Below, piece by piece: positions 48,334 through 58,592 of a DNA stretch of 64,000 nt. Below the pieces are notes generated by a model. That model saw nothing but the letters and a program-made list of their open reading frames with translations, searched no databases and had not been told where the DNA came from. Location of the stretch: the NCBI RefSeq assembly GCF_015627125.1, contig NZ_VTDO01000003.1:124001-188000 (forward strand), written 5' to 3'. How positions within the stretch are numbered: the stretch's first letter is position 1; every line of letters starts with the position of its first letter. The DNA is from Acinetobacter rathckeae (lineage in GTDB: Bacteria; Pseudomonadota; Gammaproteobacteria; Pseudomonadales; Moraxellaceae). The position numbers and the translations under genes are program-made.

Positions 48334-50160
48334 TTATGTATCAATAAAATCAGCCAAACCACTGTGCCGTGTGGTTTGATGACTCAGTGCCCGAGCAAAT
48401 GCAGTTTGATCGACCAACAGTGTCACCACTTTTTTAGCACGAGTAATGGCCGTATAAAGCAATTCTTGGCTAAGTAACTGTTCGGCCGCAGGCTCTAGCA
48501 CAACAGCGGTATGCGTAAACTCTGAACCTTGTGATTTATGAATGGTCATGGCAAATGCGGTTTGTATATGTTTAGGTAAGCGTGTTGCCAGTACCCATTT
48601 CGCTAAACTTGGAAAATACACTTCAAATTGCGTTGGATCTTGTCTATGTTTAAAACAAATGCCTACATCACCATTTGACAGTCCAAGCTGATAGTTATTT
48701 TCAGTCATCATGACAGGACGACCAACATACCAATCACCACTGGCTTGCGTATATGCCACCAAATGCTCTAAAAGTTTGGCCTGCATATCATGATTTAACT
48801 GTGTCACGCCAAAGGTTCCATAACGCATGGCCGTCAAAATACGGTAGTCATCAAAAGCCTTTAATACCGCCTCTTGTTCAGGGCTTAAATCTGTATTTTC
48901 AGCATAGGTTTCAGATTGAAAATACTGCTCTAATGCTACGGCATAACCTTGAAAACCATACCAGAGCGACTGTAAATGCTCGTGTGTTTTCGCAGATGTC
49001 ACTTTGGCTGTGTCTTCGATATATTGGAGCTGAATCAGATCTTTTTCTAGCATAGAGATCTGTATAGGTCTGAGTTCACTCGGCTGAACAATTTGCTGTT
49101 CAAATGCAATAACCACATCATGACTTGCGTTTTGTGGCTGTTTTTGCTGTTGAATAAATTGAGCCATACGTCCAATCTGTGCATCACCACTAAAACGGCG
49201 ACTATATTTTAATTCCACCACATGAGATTCTAATAGCTGACTTCGTTGTAAGTCACTCAGTACCGTACCCACATCTACAGAAGACAACTGATTTGCATCA
49301 CCCAATAAAATTAAGCGCGTACCTGTAGCAATCGCTTCAAACAGTTGTGTGGCAAGATTAAGGTCTAGCATTGAGGCTTCATCAACCACTACCACATCAT
49401 AAGGAAGTGGCTGAGCTTGATTAAACTGTGCTCGGCCTTTTTGCCCAATTTTCAGTAATCGGTGCAAAGTCACAGGTTGTAGTAGTTGCAACTCAGGAGT
49501 CATTAAACGAGGCTCTAAGTCTGCAAATGCATTTTTCAATGCCTCTTGCATACGCTGTGCTGCTTTACCTGTAGGGGCAGCCATCGCAATGCGTAAATGT
49601 GCCACGCTGTGGTTGAGTGCGGCAATAATACGTGCCAATGTGTAGGTCTTTCCTGTACCTGGCCCTCCTGTAATCAGGCTCAAACCACTGCTTGCAACCC
49701 ATTCAAGGGCTTGCTTTTGGTGGGGGTCTTTGAGTAGCCCATCATAAGCTGCACTGTCTACCACCACCACCGACTGTTGACTTAGGCGGTGTACTTGCTG
49801 TGCCAAACGTCGCTCAAGTGCATAATATCTGTACAAATAGAGTCGATTATTGCAAAAAACGAAGGGGCTGATCTGGCTTTTATCTGCAAAAGACAATAGA
49901 CTACGCAACCTCTTCGCATGCAGTGCTGTTAATTCTAAACAACTGTTTCCTTGAGACGCGGCAAAGAGTACGGCATGTATTAGGTTTTGAGCAGCGATTT
50001 TATCATCTGCGTTGGTAAAATCAGCAGCGTTTGTCAGATAATCTGACCACTGTATGACCCACGGCTCTAACTGCATTTCTTGTTTTTCTAGGTTATTCAC
50101 AGACATATCCTCAAGGTTATACACATAGATATCAACAGGGTTATACTCAGGTTTTTCCAC
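48334..50160 (-). CDS. recD: Exodeoxyribonuclease V alpha subunit RecD
   Basis: 5'-3' helicase subunit of the RecBCD double-strand-break repair complex, 608 residues. Walker A is SLITGGPGTGKTYTLARII, Walker B VVVDEASMLDLNLA, and the C-terminal motif FAMTIHKSQGSEFTHTAVVLE with LYTAITRAKK belongs to SF1B helicases. It follows recB by 36 bases in the order recC-recB-recD, so all three are probably co-transcribed. Confidence 0.95.
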   Translation of the reverse strand: MEKPEYNPVDIYVYNLEDMSVNNLEKQEMQLEPWVIQWSDYLTNAADFTNADDKIAAQNLIHAVLFAASQGNSCLELTALHAKRLRSLLSFADKSQISPFVFCNNRLYLYRYYALERRLAQQVHRLSQQSVVVVDSAAYDGLLKDPHQKQALEWVASSGLSLITGGPGTGKTYTLARIIAALNHSVAHLRIAMAAPTGKAAQRMQEALKNAFADLEPRLMTPELQLLQPVTLHRLLKIGQKGRAQFNQAQPLPYDVVVVDEASMLDLNLATQLFEAIATGTRLILLGDANQLSSVDVGTVLSDLQRSQLLESHVVELKYSRRFSGDAQIGRMAQFIQQQKQPQNASHDVVIAFEQQIVQPSELRPIQISMLEKDLIQLQYIEDTAKVTSAKTHEHLQSLWYGFQGYAVALEQYFQSETYAENTDLSPEQEAVLKAFDDYRILTAMRYGTFGVTQLNHDMQAKLLEHLVAYTQASGDWYVGRPVMMTENNYQLGLSNGDVGICFKHRQDPTQFEVYFPSLAKWVLATRLPKHIQTAFAMTIHKSQGSEFTHTAVVLEPAAEQLLSQELLYTAITRAKKVVTLLVDQTAFARALSHQTTRHSGLADFIDT

Positions 50161-50196
50161 AACATAATATATTGATTTAAAATCATAAATTTAGAA

Positions 50197-53100
50197 TTAT
50201 TCGATCGTATCATCATAACCTAAAGTCGCATCAAGCCGTAAAATTAACTCAACATCGGGTTGCCAATATAATACGCCATAACCTGCCACACCATGCATGC
50301 CTCTTAAATACAAATAACTCGCCCCACCTAAATGCTGCTCAATGGTATAACCCTGTAGTTTTTGTTTTAAATAACGATGCAATGCCACCAAATATAAACA
50401 TGCCTGTAACCAATAACTGCTTTGCGACATATTTTTAGCGATTTGCTCGGTCGTATAGGCCGTAATTGACTCCCCTAAAAAGTTACTTTTATAATCGGCA
50501 ATGTAATATTTACCTTCAAATAAATACACCAAGTCAATTGAACCATTCATAAACCGTGCCGACTCAGCTGCATTTAATGTGGGAATGGTTATGCCATACT
50601 CTTGCAACAAACGATAGATTCGCTGTGTAGCAAAGACACGGTCAGACAATGCCAAGTGGAAAGGAAATTCCGACAAATAGTCTTTACGAGCTAACTGTTG
50701 TAAACAAAATTCCCCATGCATTGGGGTCTGTACAATCGCCTGCAACCAATCAATGACTGCCTGAATCATCTGCTGTTCAGGTTGCTCAGACTGTGTTTGG
50801 TAGTACTCCAGTAACGGTTGGCGTAATGCCACATAGTCATTTTTAAAACGGCGTTGTATCTCTATGGCCCAATCTTGGCTGTTTTGAAAGTCAATTTGCT
50901 CAAAGATTTCATGTAAAAAATTACCTGCCTGTGTCCCCATAGGAAATTTCATGGCAATGCTTGAAATGGGCGTAGGTTCAGCATCCATCACTGTGACAGA
51001 TGGCACAGCAATTTCATCATCGGCAGGGTGTTGTATGCTGTCTTGCTCAACCAATAAGTCTTGTGCCTGTTGACGGGTCAAGTGTTGTGCCAAGGCTGAA
51101 AAACTGGTGCGTGAACGGGGGTACAACCTTAACTTAGGCAACGGCTGTGCATGTATTGCAATCACTTCATGCGTTTTTTCACGGTAAGCGACTGGAGCAC
51201 TCAAAATCTCATCGGCTTGCATGCTGTCCACATGCTCAAAGGGCACGCCTTGTGTCCAAAAGCTCACGCCTGCGGGATTTTTAGGCTGCGTCATCACCAC
51301 ATACATACGATGACTGGCACGGGTTAATGCCACATACCATAAACGATTTTGCTCTGCTTCGGCACGGGCTTGGTGTTGTGACAACGCCTGTTCTTGTAAA
51401 TGTGCTTGGTCATTAATTTCAACCACACGTTGCGTTTTAGCGTTGGTATCCGTCACTTCAGTGGTTGAAAAATTTAAGGTTTTATTTTTTTCACTAAAAG
51501 TAGAGTCTGCATTGATTAAAAAAACAATTTTAAACTCTAATCCTTTCGACTGGTGTATGGTCATGAGCTGTACACCTGCCACGCTCGACAACGCCCGTTC
51601 TAGCTCCCATTCTCGCTCACTGGGTGCAGCCACTTGTTTAATATACCACTGGTATAAATTGTGTGGCCCTTGATAATGCCGACTCTCATTGCTGAGTAAA
51701 TCACTCAAGTGTCTTAAATCGACCACGGCCCGCTCATTGTCACGCGAGGCATATTTCACGATGCTTTGCCAAATATTCAGTTCATTCAATGCAAACTGCC
51801 AAGCGGTTAAGAACTGCCGTGTGAACCACATTTCACGAATCTGATCAAACACAGCAATGTATTGCCCCAAACCATCGGCTTGCGTTTCCAGCTGAACCAA
51901 GTCCGATACGTTAAAACCCATTAACCGAGTCGCCAAAGCCCGTTTGACCAGACGCTCATCGAAAGGGTTTAAAATTGCCGCTAAAAATGCAGCCACATCT
52001 TGTGCCATACGGCCTGCAAAGACACTGCGTTTGGCAGGACGATTTACTCGTATGCCTAAACGCTCTAACTCGTATTGTACTAAGTCTAAGTTGTGATGAT
52101 TTTTAGACAGCACCGCAATATCATCGAGTTGTATGGGCTGTTGCTGTTGGTCTTTTTGCGTATATAACAGACCGTGTTGTGCCTGTTGTAATAGGGTAGA
52201 AATTTGCCATGCCACTTGTATGTCTGCACTGACGTGTTTTTTATCGCTGATGGTTAGCCACCGTAGTGGTGCGTGGTTTTCTCCCACAGCATCAACCAAA
52301 CTTGGGTGTGGTCGTGTACCTGCTTCTACAGCCTGATAAATCACTTGCTCACCAAAATCTGGGCGTTGAAGTAGCAAAGCATCGACTGCCTGTACCAGTG
52401 GTTTGACTGTTCTATGGTTGTATTTTAAGCGGTAGTATCGACCTTGTTTGGCGGTCACATCTTGCTGTGCTTGTATAAAGGTCAGCATGTCACCACCACG
52501 AAAGCCATAAATGGCCTGTTTCCGATCTCCCACCATGACCATACAGCCTTGCATATAACGCTGCTCATCACGCCAGATTTTCGCCAGCATGTTGTCTTGG
52601 TCTTGGTTTGTGTCTTGAAACTCATCAACAAAAATCAGTGGATAACTGCGTTGTACAAAGGCTGCAAAGGCTTGACCTTGACTGTCTTGCAATGCATCGG
52701 ACAAAGTTTTAATTTGCTGTGCAAAGGTGGTTTCACCCTTGTATTGTAATAACGCAGGTAAACGCTGTTTCACTTGTTGACACAGATAAAACTTAAAGTA
52801 GGTTTCTGTCTGTTGTAGTTGCTGCTGTATCTCAGCAAGTTGTGTCAGCACCTCAAAAAAGCGGTGCAATTCGGAATCATTGTAAAATGCCTCTGCTGCA
52901 TCTGTGGGGCATTTTTTAGTAAACAGTTTTTGTGCATGAAATTGCTGTTGTAGCTTATATAAAGATGCATGGTCTTGGCTAAAAAAGGCCTTGCCATCGT
53001 CTTTTAAGAACGCGTTTATTGCCGTTGGTATTGCCACTTCAAAAAGAGCGGTAAATTTACTTTTATCTCTATACAGCGTACCACTCACCCCCTGTATATA

Positions 53101-53874
53101 CTCCCCTTCAGCGGTGTAATATGCTGCAAGATGTGCCACTGAAAGCCCACTGAGTTTACGTTGTAATTGCTCAATTTCCTCTAATGCCAATTTAGGTGGC
53201 ATGGGTGAATTAAACTGAGCATTGCTAAAATTGAGTGTATCTTCTACCAATTTCATGTAGTGTTCGGCAGGGTGTAAATGCCCTGCAAAGTACATAAAAT
53301 CGATCTGCTGTTGGCTTTGTTGTTGTAGCCACTCTCTGAGTATGTCGTGAATCAGTTGTTTAATATAGTGTTTCGATTGGTCTGTAATGTCTGCACGTTC
53401 TATTTTGCCACTTTCAAAAGCAAATTCTCTGAGTAACTTTTGGCTAAAGCTGTCGAGTGTACCTACAAATAAATCATCAAGCTGTGAAATCACCACATTT
53501 AAACGTGAGCATAAGTAATCTATTTTATTGAAATATTGGCTGAGTAAAACCACATATAATGGGTCTGTACCTTGGGTTTTTAGCATTTCAAGCCATGTCA
53601 GGTTTTCTTGTTCGGCATAGCCTTGACGCTGCTTAAAAAAGTCGAATGCTTCAAGGAGTCGTTTACGGGTACGTAGTTTTAACTCGGCAGCCGCCGCACG
53701 GGTAAATGTGGTTGCAACTACCTGTTTAGGCAGATACTTTTCAACCAATGCCCGTACAATCAGGCTAGATAAAGTAAACGTTTTGCCCGACCCTGCCGAT
53801 GCCTCAATCCAATGTAACCCTGTAAATTGAATGTCTTGAATCGGATCAAATGACACGGCTGTGCTGTTATCCAT
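50197..53874 (-). CDS. recB: Exodeoxyribonuclease V beta subunit RecB
   Basis: 3'-5' helicase and nuclease subunit of RecBCD, 1225 residues. Walker A HWIEASAGSGKTFTLSSL, helicase motifs QRSYPLIFVDEFQDTN and MTIHQSKGLEFKIVFLI, and the C-terminal nuclease domain with SIDLVYLFEGKYYIADYKSN (D and K of the D-x-K nuclease motif) are visible. ATG 53874 overlaps the recC stop by eight bases. The longer frame start at 53913 lies inside recC and is not needed. Confidence 0.95.
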   Translation of the reverse strand: MDNSTAVSFDPIQDIQFTGLHWIEASAGSGKTFTLSSLIVRALVEKYLPKQVVATTFTRAAAAELKLRTRKRLLEAFDFFKQRQGYAEQENLTWLEMLKTQGTDPLYVVLLSQYFNKIDYLCSRLNVVISQLDDLFVGTLDSFSQKLLREFAFESGKIERADITDQSKHYIKQLIHDILREWLQQQSQQQIDFMYFAGHLHPAEHYMKLVEDTLNFSNAQFNSPMPPKLALEEIEQLQRKLSGLSVAHLAAYYTAEGEYIQGVSGTLYRDKSKFTALFEVAIPTAINAFLKDDGKAFFSQDHASLYKLQQQFHAQKLFTKKCPTDAAEAFYNDSELHRFFEVLTQLAEIQQQLQQTETYFKFYLCQQVKQRLPALLQYKGETTFAQQIKTLSDALQDSQGQAFAAFVQRSYPLIFVDEFQDTNQDQDNMLAKIWRDEQRYMQGCMVMVGDRKQAIYGFRGGDMLTFIQAQQDVTAKQGRYYRLKYNHRTVKPLVQAVDALLLQRPDFGEQVIYQAVEAGTRPHPSLVDAVGENHAPLRWLTISDKKHVSADIQVAWQISTLLQQAQHGLLYTQKDQQQQPIQLDDIAVLSKNHHNLDLVQYELERLGIRVNRPAKRSVFAGRMAQDVAAFLAAILNPFDERLVKRALATRLMGFNVSDLVQLETQADGLGQYIAVFDQIREMWFTRQFLTAWQFALNELNIWQSIVKYASRDNERAVVDLRHLSDLLSNESRHYQGPHNLYQWYIKQVAAPSEREWELERALSSVAGVQLMTIHQSKGLEFKIVFLINADSTFSEKNKTLNFSTTEVTDTNAKTQRVVEINDQAHLQEQALSQHQARAEAEQNRLWYVALTRASHRMYVVMTQPKNPAGVSFWTQGVPFEHVDSMQADEILSAPVAYREKTHEVIAIHAQPLPKLRLYPRSRTSFSALAQHLTRQQAQDLLVEQDSIQHPADDEIAVPSVTVMDAEPTPISSIAMKFPMGTQAGNFLHEIFEQIDFQNSQDWAIEIQRRFKNDYVALRQPLLEYYQTQSEQPEQQMIQAVIDWLQAIVQTPMHGEFCLQQLARKDYLSEFPFHLALSDRVFATQRIYRLLQEYGITIPTLNAAESARFMNGSIDLVYLFEGKYYIADYKSNFLGESITAYTTEQIAKNMSQSSYWLQACLYLVALHRYLKQKLQGYTIEQHLGGASYLYLRGMHGVAGYGVLYWQPDVELILRLDATLGYDDTIE

Positions 53875-56800
53875 GCTTACAAAGCTCCACATATTGAAGA
53901 TACATTGGGGCATACAAACGATATGACCACGTTAAGCAAGCATCTTGTAATAAGGCGGTGCGATCTTGCTGTTGTAAGATAAACTCCCAATCTTGATGGT
54001 ACTGTGAGGCTTTATCTTCACTAACTGCAAATGCACCGTATTCATAGTTGTTTTGCCATGCTTTGAGCAATAACTGCATACTCTTTTCATCAAGTACATG
54101 CTGTTCATCGACCTGTTGCCATGTTAGTGCTTTGCTGTCTTCTATTATCGGTTTCAGTAATAGTGCTGCAGGCAACACTAACGGCGTTTGCTGTGCAACG
54201 TGCCATGCTTGCCACCAATCAGCCAAATAGCTTTTGGCTTGACTAGAGCTGACACCTTGGCAAATCATGGTCTGATTACTAAAAACCACCACCCGTTTTA
54301 AATCTGTACCGCCGTCTGCAAGGTCTAAATAACTGAGCCATAATAAATACTCCAGCCACACTTTGGTGCATCGTTCCGCCCGTGCACTCGCTGCCTGCAA
54401 ACTCACCCATTGCTGTGCACCTTTTTCAGCAATACGTATGCGTATATACAGCCCTTCTTCAATGCATAAGGTATCTTGCGTGGTTTTTGTGGGTTCAGTG
54501 GCATAACGGCGTAGCTCAACCAGTAGGTCTGTATGCTCTTGCTGTGCCTGTTGCCATGCACTGTGCTGTACTTTTCCGACGGGCAAACAGTCCATGAGTA
54601 AGTCTGCATCTGGCAGATGTTGTTGCTGTTGTAAAAAATCACGGATCTGATAACGGCCTAAACCATCTAACAATAGCGGTTCACTGTCTTGTATTTCATC
54701 TGCCAAACGTAGGTTTGCTAGACCTAACGCTTTTAAATATAACTGTGCAGGAAAGGTGACATCAGACAACCACTGTTGTTGCTCAAGCACTCGAAGCGTT
54801 TTGGCAGAGGTGTTGACTTCGGCATCAACCCACGCAGGACGTTTTGCCGTATGGTTTTGTAACTGTAGTGCGACATCAAACCACTGATTTTTGTATTGTG
54901 TCGAGCCATCTTGGCTAAAATAATCAAGGTCAAAGGGCTGTAAATAATGTAATTGATACAGTGGTCGCAGATTCGGTGAAATCTCTAAACCACGATCATC
55001 AAGTGGCATCGGCTGCTCTGGCTCTGCCACAATCAATTGTAGATGATCAATTAACTCTTGTAATACCGCAGATGGTGGGCGAACATCACCGCCATTGGCA
55101 TCAAAGCCATTATAAAACAACCAAAGGGCATCTTTAGCCAACAACAAGGCATCTAAAAAAGCCCCTTGGTCATCTTCAAGCCGTGAGCGGTCGCCTAAAA
55201 TGGGGCGTAACACTTGCATCAAATCAAATGGAATATGCCGTTGCTGACTTGGAAAAATACCGCTGTCTAAATTCAGCAACACCACCAAACGATATGGCAG
55301 TGGACGAATCTGCCCAATTTCACTAAAAGTAATGGCACCACTGGGTATGGCTTGCTCGACATGGCTTTCTATGGCATTGCTAATTTCTTGAATCACACTG
55401 GCCAGTGGCAAAGTTAAATCACTTAACGCCGCAAGGTCTTCGGTTTTGGCATGCCGTTGCTCATAGTTGGCTGTTAAGGTGAGCATACGTATTTGTTTTT
55501 GTATGACTTCTTTAACACTACGTAAAACCGTTTCACCCTGCTTTTCAAAGGCCGTGACTTCATCAAGGAGTTTAAATAGCCACTGCTCAACGGTGGTCTG
55601 TGTGTATTGCTCACTATACAACCAATCACGGCGTTGATTAAAATCGTTGTATATTTGAATGAGCACCCCCACCAAAGCAAAATCTTCGGGCATTAAGTCT
55701 TCAATACTCAGCCCATCTAATACCATCACATGCTCAGGCACAGCCACGCCCTTCACTAAACGGTCTAAGGCAAATTTAAAGGTATAACGGTAATCTGTGT
55801 CTTCAGGCAATAATGTACGCTGTAAATGGGTGGCATCTAAACCACGCTTAAATCCTGCGTGCTGTAATAGCTGTAAAATACGCTCAACCGCCTGATAATC
55901 TAAGTCATAAAAACGCTGTGTAGCAAGTAGACTCAACCAATCTGAAAAGTCATCAAATTGAAAACGACCATCGGGTAAAGTGATTCGACCCAAAACTGCT
56001 TGCCATGCATTATTTAAATCAAACTGCATGACCCCTGCCATTTTTATTGGCAGATAGTCATCTTGCAATTTACCCTGATGGTTCGGCATCGGGGCAAATA
56101 CACTGCGAACCAAAGGTTCTATGTCGGCAAGTGCAGGGGTTAAAATTAAAATATCATCTAAACGCCGTGGCTGTGTTGGGTCTTTTTCTGCAAGCCACGC
56201 GACCAGTTGTGTTTTTAATACTTCAAGCTGACGCAATGTGGTGTGACACACATGAATTTGAATAGAGTGGTCATGCTCATCTAGTGCATACCCATTGGCT
56301 TCAGGCTCCATTAAATACAAAATATCTGCCTGTAACTGATGAAGTAAACTGTCTGTATCAATATCAATAAACACATCGTCCCACTCGCCTTCTTCACCTG
56401 AAGATAACCCTGCAAGCAGTGAAAAGTGATCTCGTGCCTGTTTACCAAAACGCGTCAGTAATGGGTGTCTAGACTCTCGTGATTCAGCATTAAAGTGCTG
56501 ATTAAAACTTCTGAGAAAATGGGCAATATCATCATCAGAGACCGCTTTGCCCTGTTGCTGATTTTTTTCAATAAAACGCTGTTTTACTTTTGCGTCGTAA
56601 CTTTTTTTCCATTTTGGGTCGACACTGTCTGCCCAATACTCTTGCGATGGATTGTAGTGATAAATGCTAATGTCGATGTATTGTGCCAAACGGCGTAAAA
56701 AATGCAGTTGAATCGGTGGTAAATCTAACAATGTAAATACAATCACCTGTTGCGGTAATGCATCACGACGCTCAGGCTCTGTCATCTGCTCTAGGCTTTG

Positions 56801-57535
56801 CCAAAAAACATCATCAATGGCCTGTATATTTAAAAAATCGTCGTGAAAAATATGTTGCCATAGCCAACTTTGCCATGTTTCTAAGGCACTGGCTTGCTCT
56901 AAATTATATAAAGACAACTGTTGGTCAGACGCAATCAGGCTTTCTATGTCTAAATGTTGTCCCTTACCCCACTTTGCCAACCAATTATGGGGACAGCTAC
57001 ACAGCAAACTGCCATGATCTTGGTTACAGTAGCCCCGATACGCCATATAGTGGCTAAAGAGTTTCGATACATTTTCTGCCACCCAGTACCACATGCTTTG
57101 CTGTTTTTGTTGCTTTTGCTTGGCGTCTGTTAAATGTGAAGCACTGTCTTCAATACGCTGAATAAACGCATGCATGGGGTGGTCTAAAGGTAGCTTCGCT
57201 CCCTGCTCGCTTAACTGCGACAACACCGTATAAATACGCCACTTCATGACTAAACGCGGTAAATTGGCTTGGCGAACTTGGTCTTTATTGGTCAACACAT
57301 GCTGATAAATAAACCACTGAAAGGCCTGAATCCGATGATGAAACACATGATTAGCACTGATGCCATGTTGCTGTGCAATATACTGGGTGAGCCAATGTTC
57401 AATGGCAGGATTAGGCACAATAAAATGCTGGCTTTGCAATGCCCCCAATAAGTTTTCAGAGGGCTGATTCAACTGTGCCGATAAAATTTGAGCCAATACC
57501 TCTAGCTTTTGGCTTTGGCAAACATGAATCGCCAT
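53867..57535 (-). CDS. recC: Exodeoxyribonuclease V gamma subunit RecC
   Basis: Chi-recognition and scaffold subunit of RecBCD, 1222 residues. The N-terminal LAQILSAQLNQPSENLLGALQSQHFIVPNPAIEHWLTQYIAQQHGISANHVF and the segments RRLAQYIDISIYHYNPSQEYWAD and ISFSEIGQIRPLPYRLVVLLNLDSGIFPSQ-like (AITFSEIGQIRPLPYRLVVLLNLDSGIFP) match RecC. It starts the operon and overlaps recB. AGGAGAG precedes the ATG. Confidence 0.95.
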   Translation of the reverse strand: MAIHVCQSQKLEVLAQILSAQLNQPSENLLGALQSQHFIVPNPAIEHWLTQYIAQQHGISANHVFHHRIQAFQWFIYQHVLTNKDQVRQANLPRLVMKWRIYTVLSQLSEQGAKLPLDHPMHAFIQRIEDSASHLTDAKQKQQKQQSMWYWVAENVSKLFSHYMAYRGYCNQDHGSLLCSCPHNWLAKWGKGQHLDIESLIASDQQLSLYNLEQASALETWQSWLWQHIFHDDFLNIQAIDDVFWQSLEQMTEPERRDALPQQVIVFTLLDLPPIQLHFLRRLAQYIDISIYHYNPSQEYWADSVDPKWKKSYDAKVKQRFIEKNQQQGKAVSDDDIAHFLRSFNQHFNAESRESRHPLLTRFGKQARDHFSLLAGLSSGEEGEWDDVFIDIDTDSLLHQLQADILYLMEPEANGYALDEHDHSIQIHVCHTTLRQLEVLKTQLVAWLAEKDPTQPRRLDDILILTPALADIEPLVRSVFAPMPNHQGKLQDDYLPIKMAGVMQFDLNNAWQAVLGRITLPDGRFQFDDFSDWLSLLATQRFYDLDYQAVERILQLLQHAGFKRGLDATHLQRTLLPEDTDYRYTFKFALDRLVKGVAVPEHVMVLDGLSIEDLMPEDFALVGVLIQIYNDFNQRRDWLYSEQYTQTTVEQWLFKLLDEVTAFEKQGETVLRSVKEVIQKQIRMLTLTANYEQRHAKTEDLAALSDLTLPLASVIQEISNAIESHVEQAIPSGAITFSEIGQIRPLPYRLVVLLNLDSGIFPSQQRHIPFDLMQVLRPILGDRSRLEDDQGAFLDALLLAKDALWLFYNGFDANGGDVRPPSAVLQELIDHLQLIVAEPEQPMPLDDRGLEISPNLRPLYQLHYLQPFDLDYFSQDGSTQYKNQWFDVALQLQNHTAKRPAWVDAEVNTSAKTLRVLEQQQWLSDVTFPAQLYLKALGLANLRLADEIQDSEPLLLDGLGRYQIRDFLQQQQHLPDADLLMDCLPVGKVQHSAWQQAQQEHTDLLVELRRYATEPTKTTQDTLCIEEGLYIRIRIAEKGAQQWVSLQAASARAERCTKVWLEYLLWLSYLDLADGGTDLKRVVVFSNQTMICQGVSSSQAKSYLADWWQAWHVAQQTPLVLPAALLLKPIIEDSKALTWQQVDEQHVLDEKSMQLLLKAWQNNYEYGAFAVSEDKASQYHQDWEFILQQQDRTALLQDACLTWSYRLYAPMYLQYVELCKHG

Positions 57536-57802
57536 TGATGCTCTCCTGAATTATTATGAGTATGATCGCCAAACAGATTATAACCAGATCTACTCATTTA
57601 AGTGGTGGTATACGCAAAAGGGATTCAATACCTAAGGTGTAATTATTTTATAAGTTTCATGAGATGGTAATTTTCAAGCTAAATTTCATACCGTAAGTCG
57701 TTAAATGCTTATACTTACATGGTATATAATTTTCACCTCTATAGAGTTTTTATTGGTTTCACTGACTACAGACAGGTTGTAGCCATTCATATTTTTTTAA
57801 AT

Positions 57803-58513
57803 TTACGACTCATCAACTTTCTCTAATGCCAAGAATTTCTTTGCTTTAAAGGGCTTAAGTAGCGGACTCAAAGTCATCAGTGCAAGAAAAGTACAACCTA
57901 AAAATAAAATACCTTGTGAAATTAAAAAGCTACTAGGTATTTTATTGATACTTTCTCCATTAACTAGATACAAAAACAATAGCCAATACATTGGGAATAA
58001 TGAACCAAGAGCAATTATAAAATATACCCATGTTCCTAATGTACTTAATTTCTCGGCATGCTTTGTTCTCCACCCTTTCTTCAAAATATATTGTTTGGTA
58101 TTTATATCTTTCTCTAGATACTGCTTAGCAGATTCATAATAAAAAATTGCTAAACGGGTATCTCTGCAACTAAGAATATATTCCAATAAATCTCGGTCAG
58201 GGTGTGAGTAATTAAGTAATCTATTTAATTTAGCAACATTCAAATGATATAGAATTTTCGCTCTATGATTCTTAAGTGACTCATCATGAGTTAAACCCTC
58301 TTTATCTTTTATTTCTGCTTGAGTTCTTTTTACTTTATAATTTTGGTATTCTATTATTACGTTAAAAATCCCAGACTTGATTAGAAAAAAAATAAGTGTT
58401 ACTGCTAAAATCAGAACAGCACCTATACCCAAAATGATTAGGCCATAAGAACTCTGAAGCATTAAATTCAATAATGGATTCAAGTTTAATTCTGAATTCA
58501 AACTCACTGACAT
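57803..58513 (-). CDS. Membrane protein of unknown function
   Basis: A 236-residue AT-rich gene without recognised family. One N-terminal membrane helix (about 18-45, SYGLIILGIGAVLILAVTLIFFLI) is followed by a polar, lysine-rich helical stretch with YQNYKVKRTQAEIKDKEGLTHDESLKNHRAKILYHLNVAKLNRLL. Two C-terminal helices follow (WVYFIIALGSLFPMYWLLFLYLV, LISQGILFLGCTFLALMTLSPLL). ATG 58513 has AAAGG nine bases upstream, while the longer frame opens with TTG. It lies alone between recC and nadB, and its composition suggests an accessory gene. Confidence 0.6.
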   Translation of the reverse strand: MSVSLNSELNLNPLLNLMLQSSYGLIILGIGAVLILAVTLIFFLIKSGIFNVIIEYQNYKVKRTQAEIKDKEGLTHDESLKNHRAKILYHLNVAKLNRLLNYSHPDRDLLEYILSCRDTRLAIFYYESAKQYLEKDINTKQYILKKGWRTKHAEKLSTLGTWVYFIIALGSLFPMYWLLFLYLVNGESINKIPSSFLISQGILFLGCTFLALMTLSPLLKPFKAKKFLALEKVDES

Positions 58514-58592
58514 TTCATTAAACCTTTGTTTTATTTGTAAAGACCGCAATTATTAATAATAACTTACTTTATCTAAAAATAGATAACTGCTC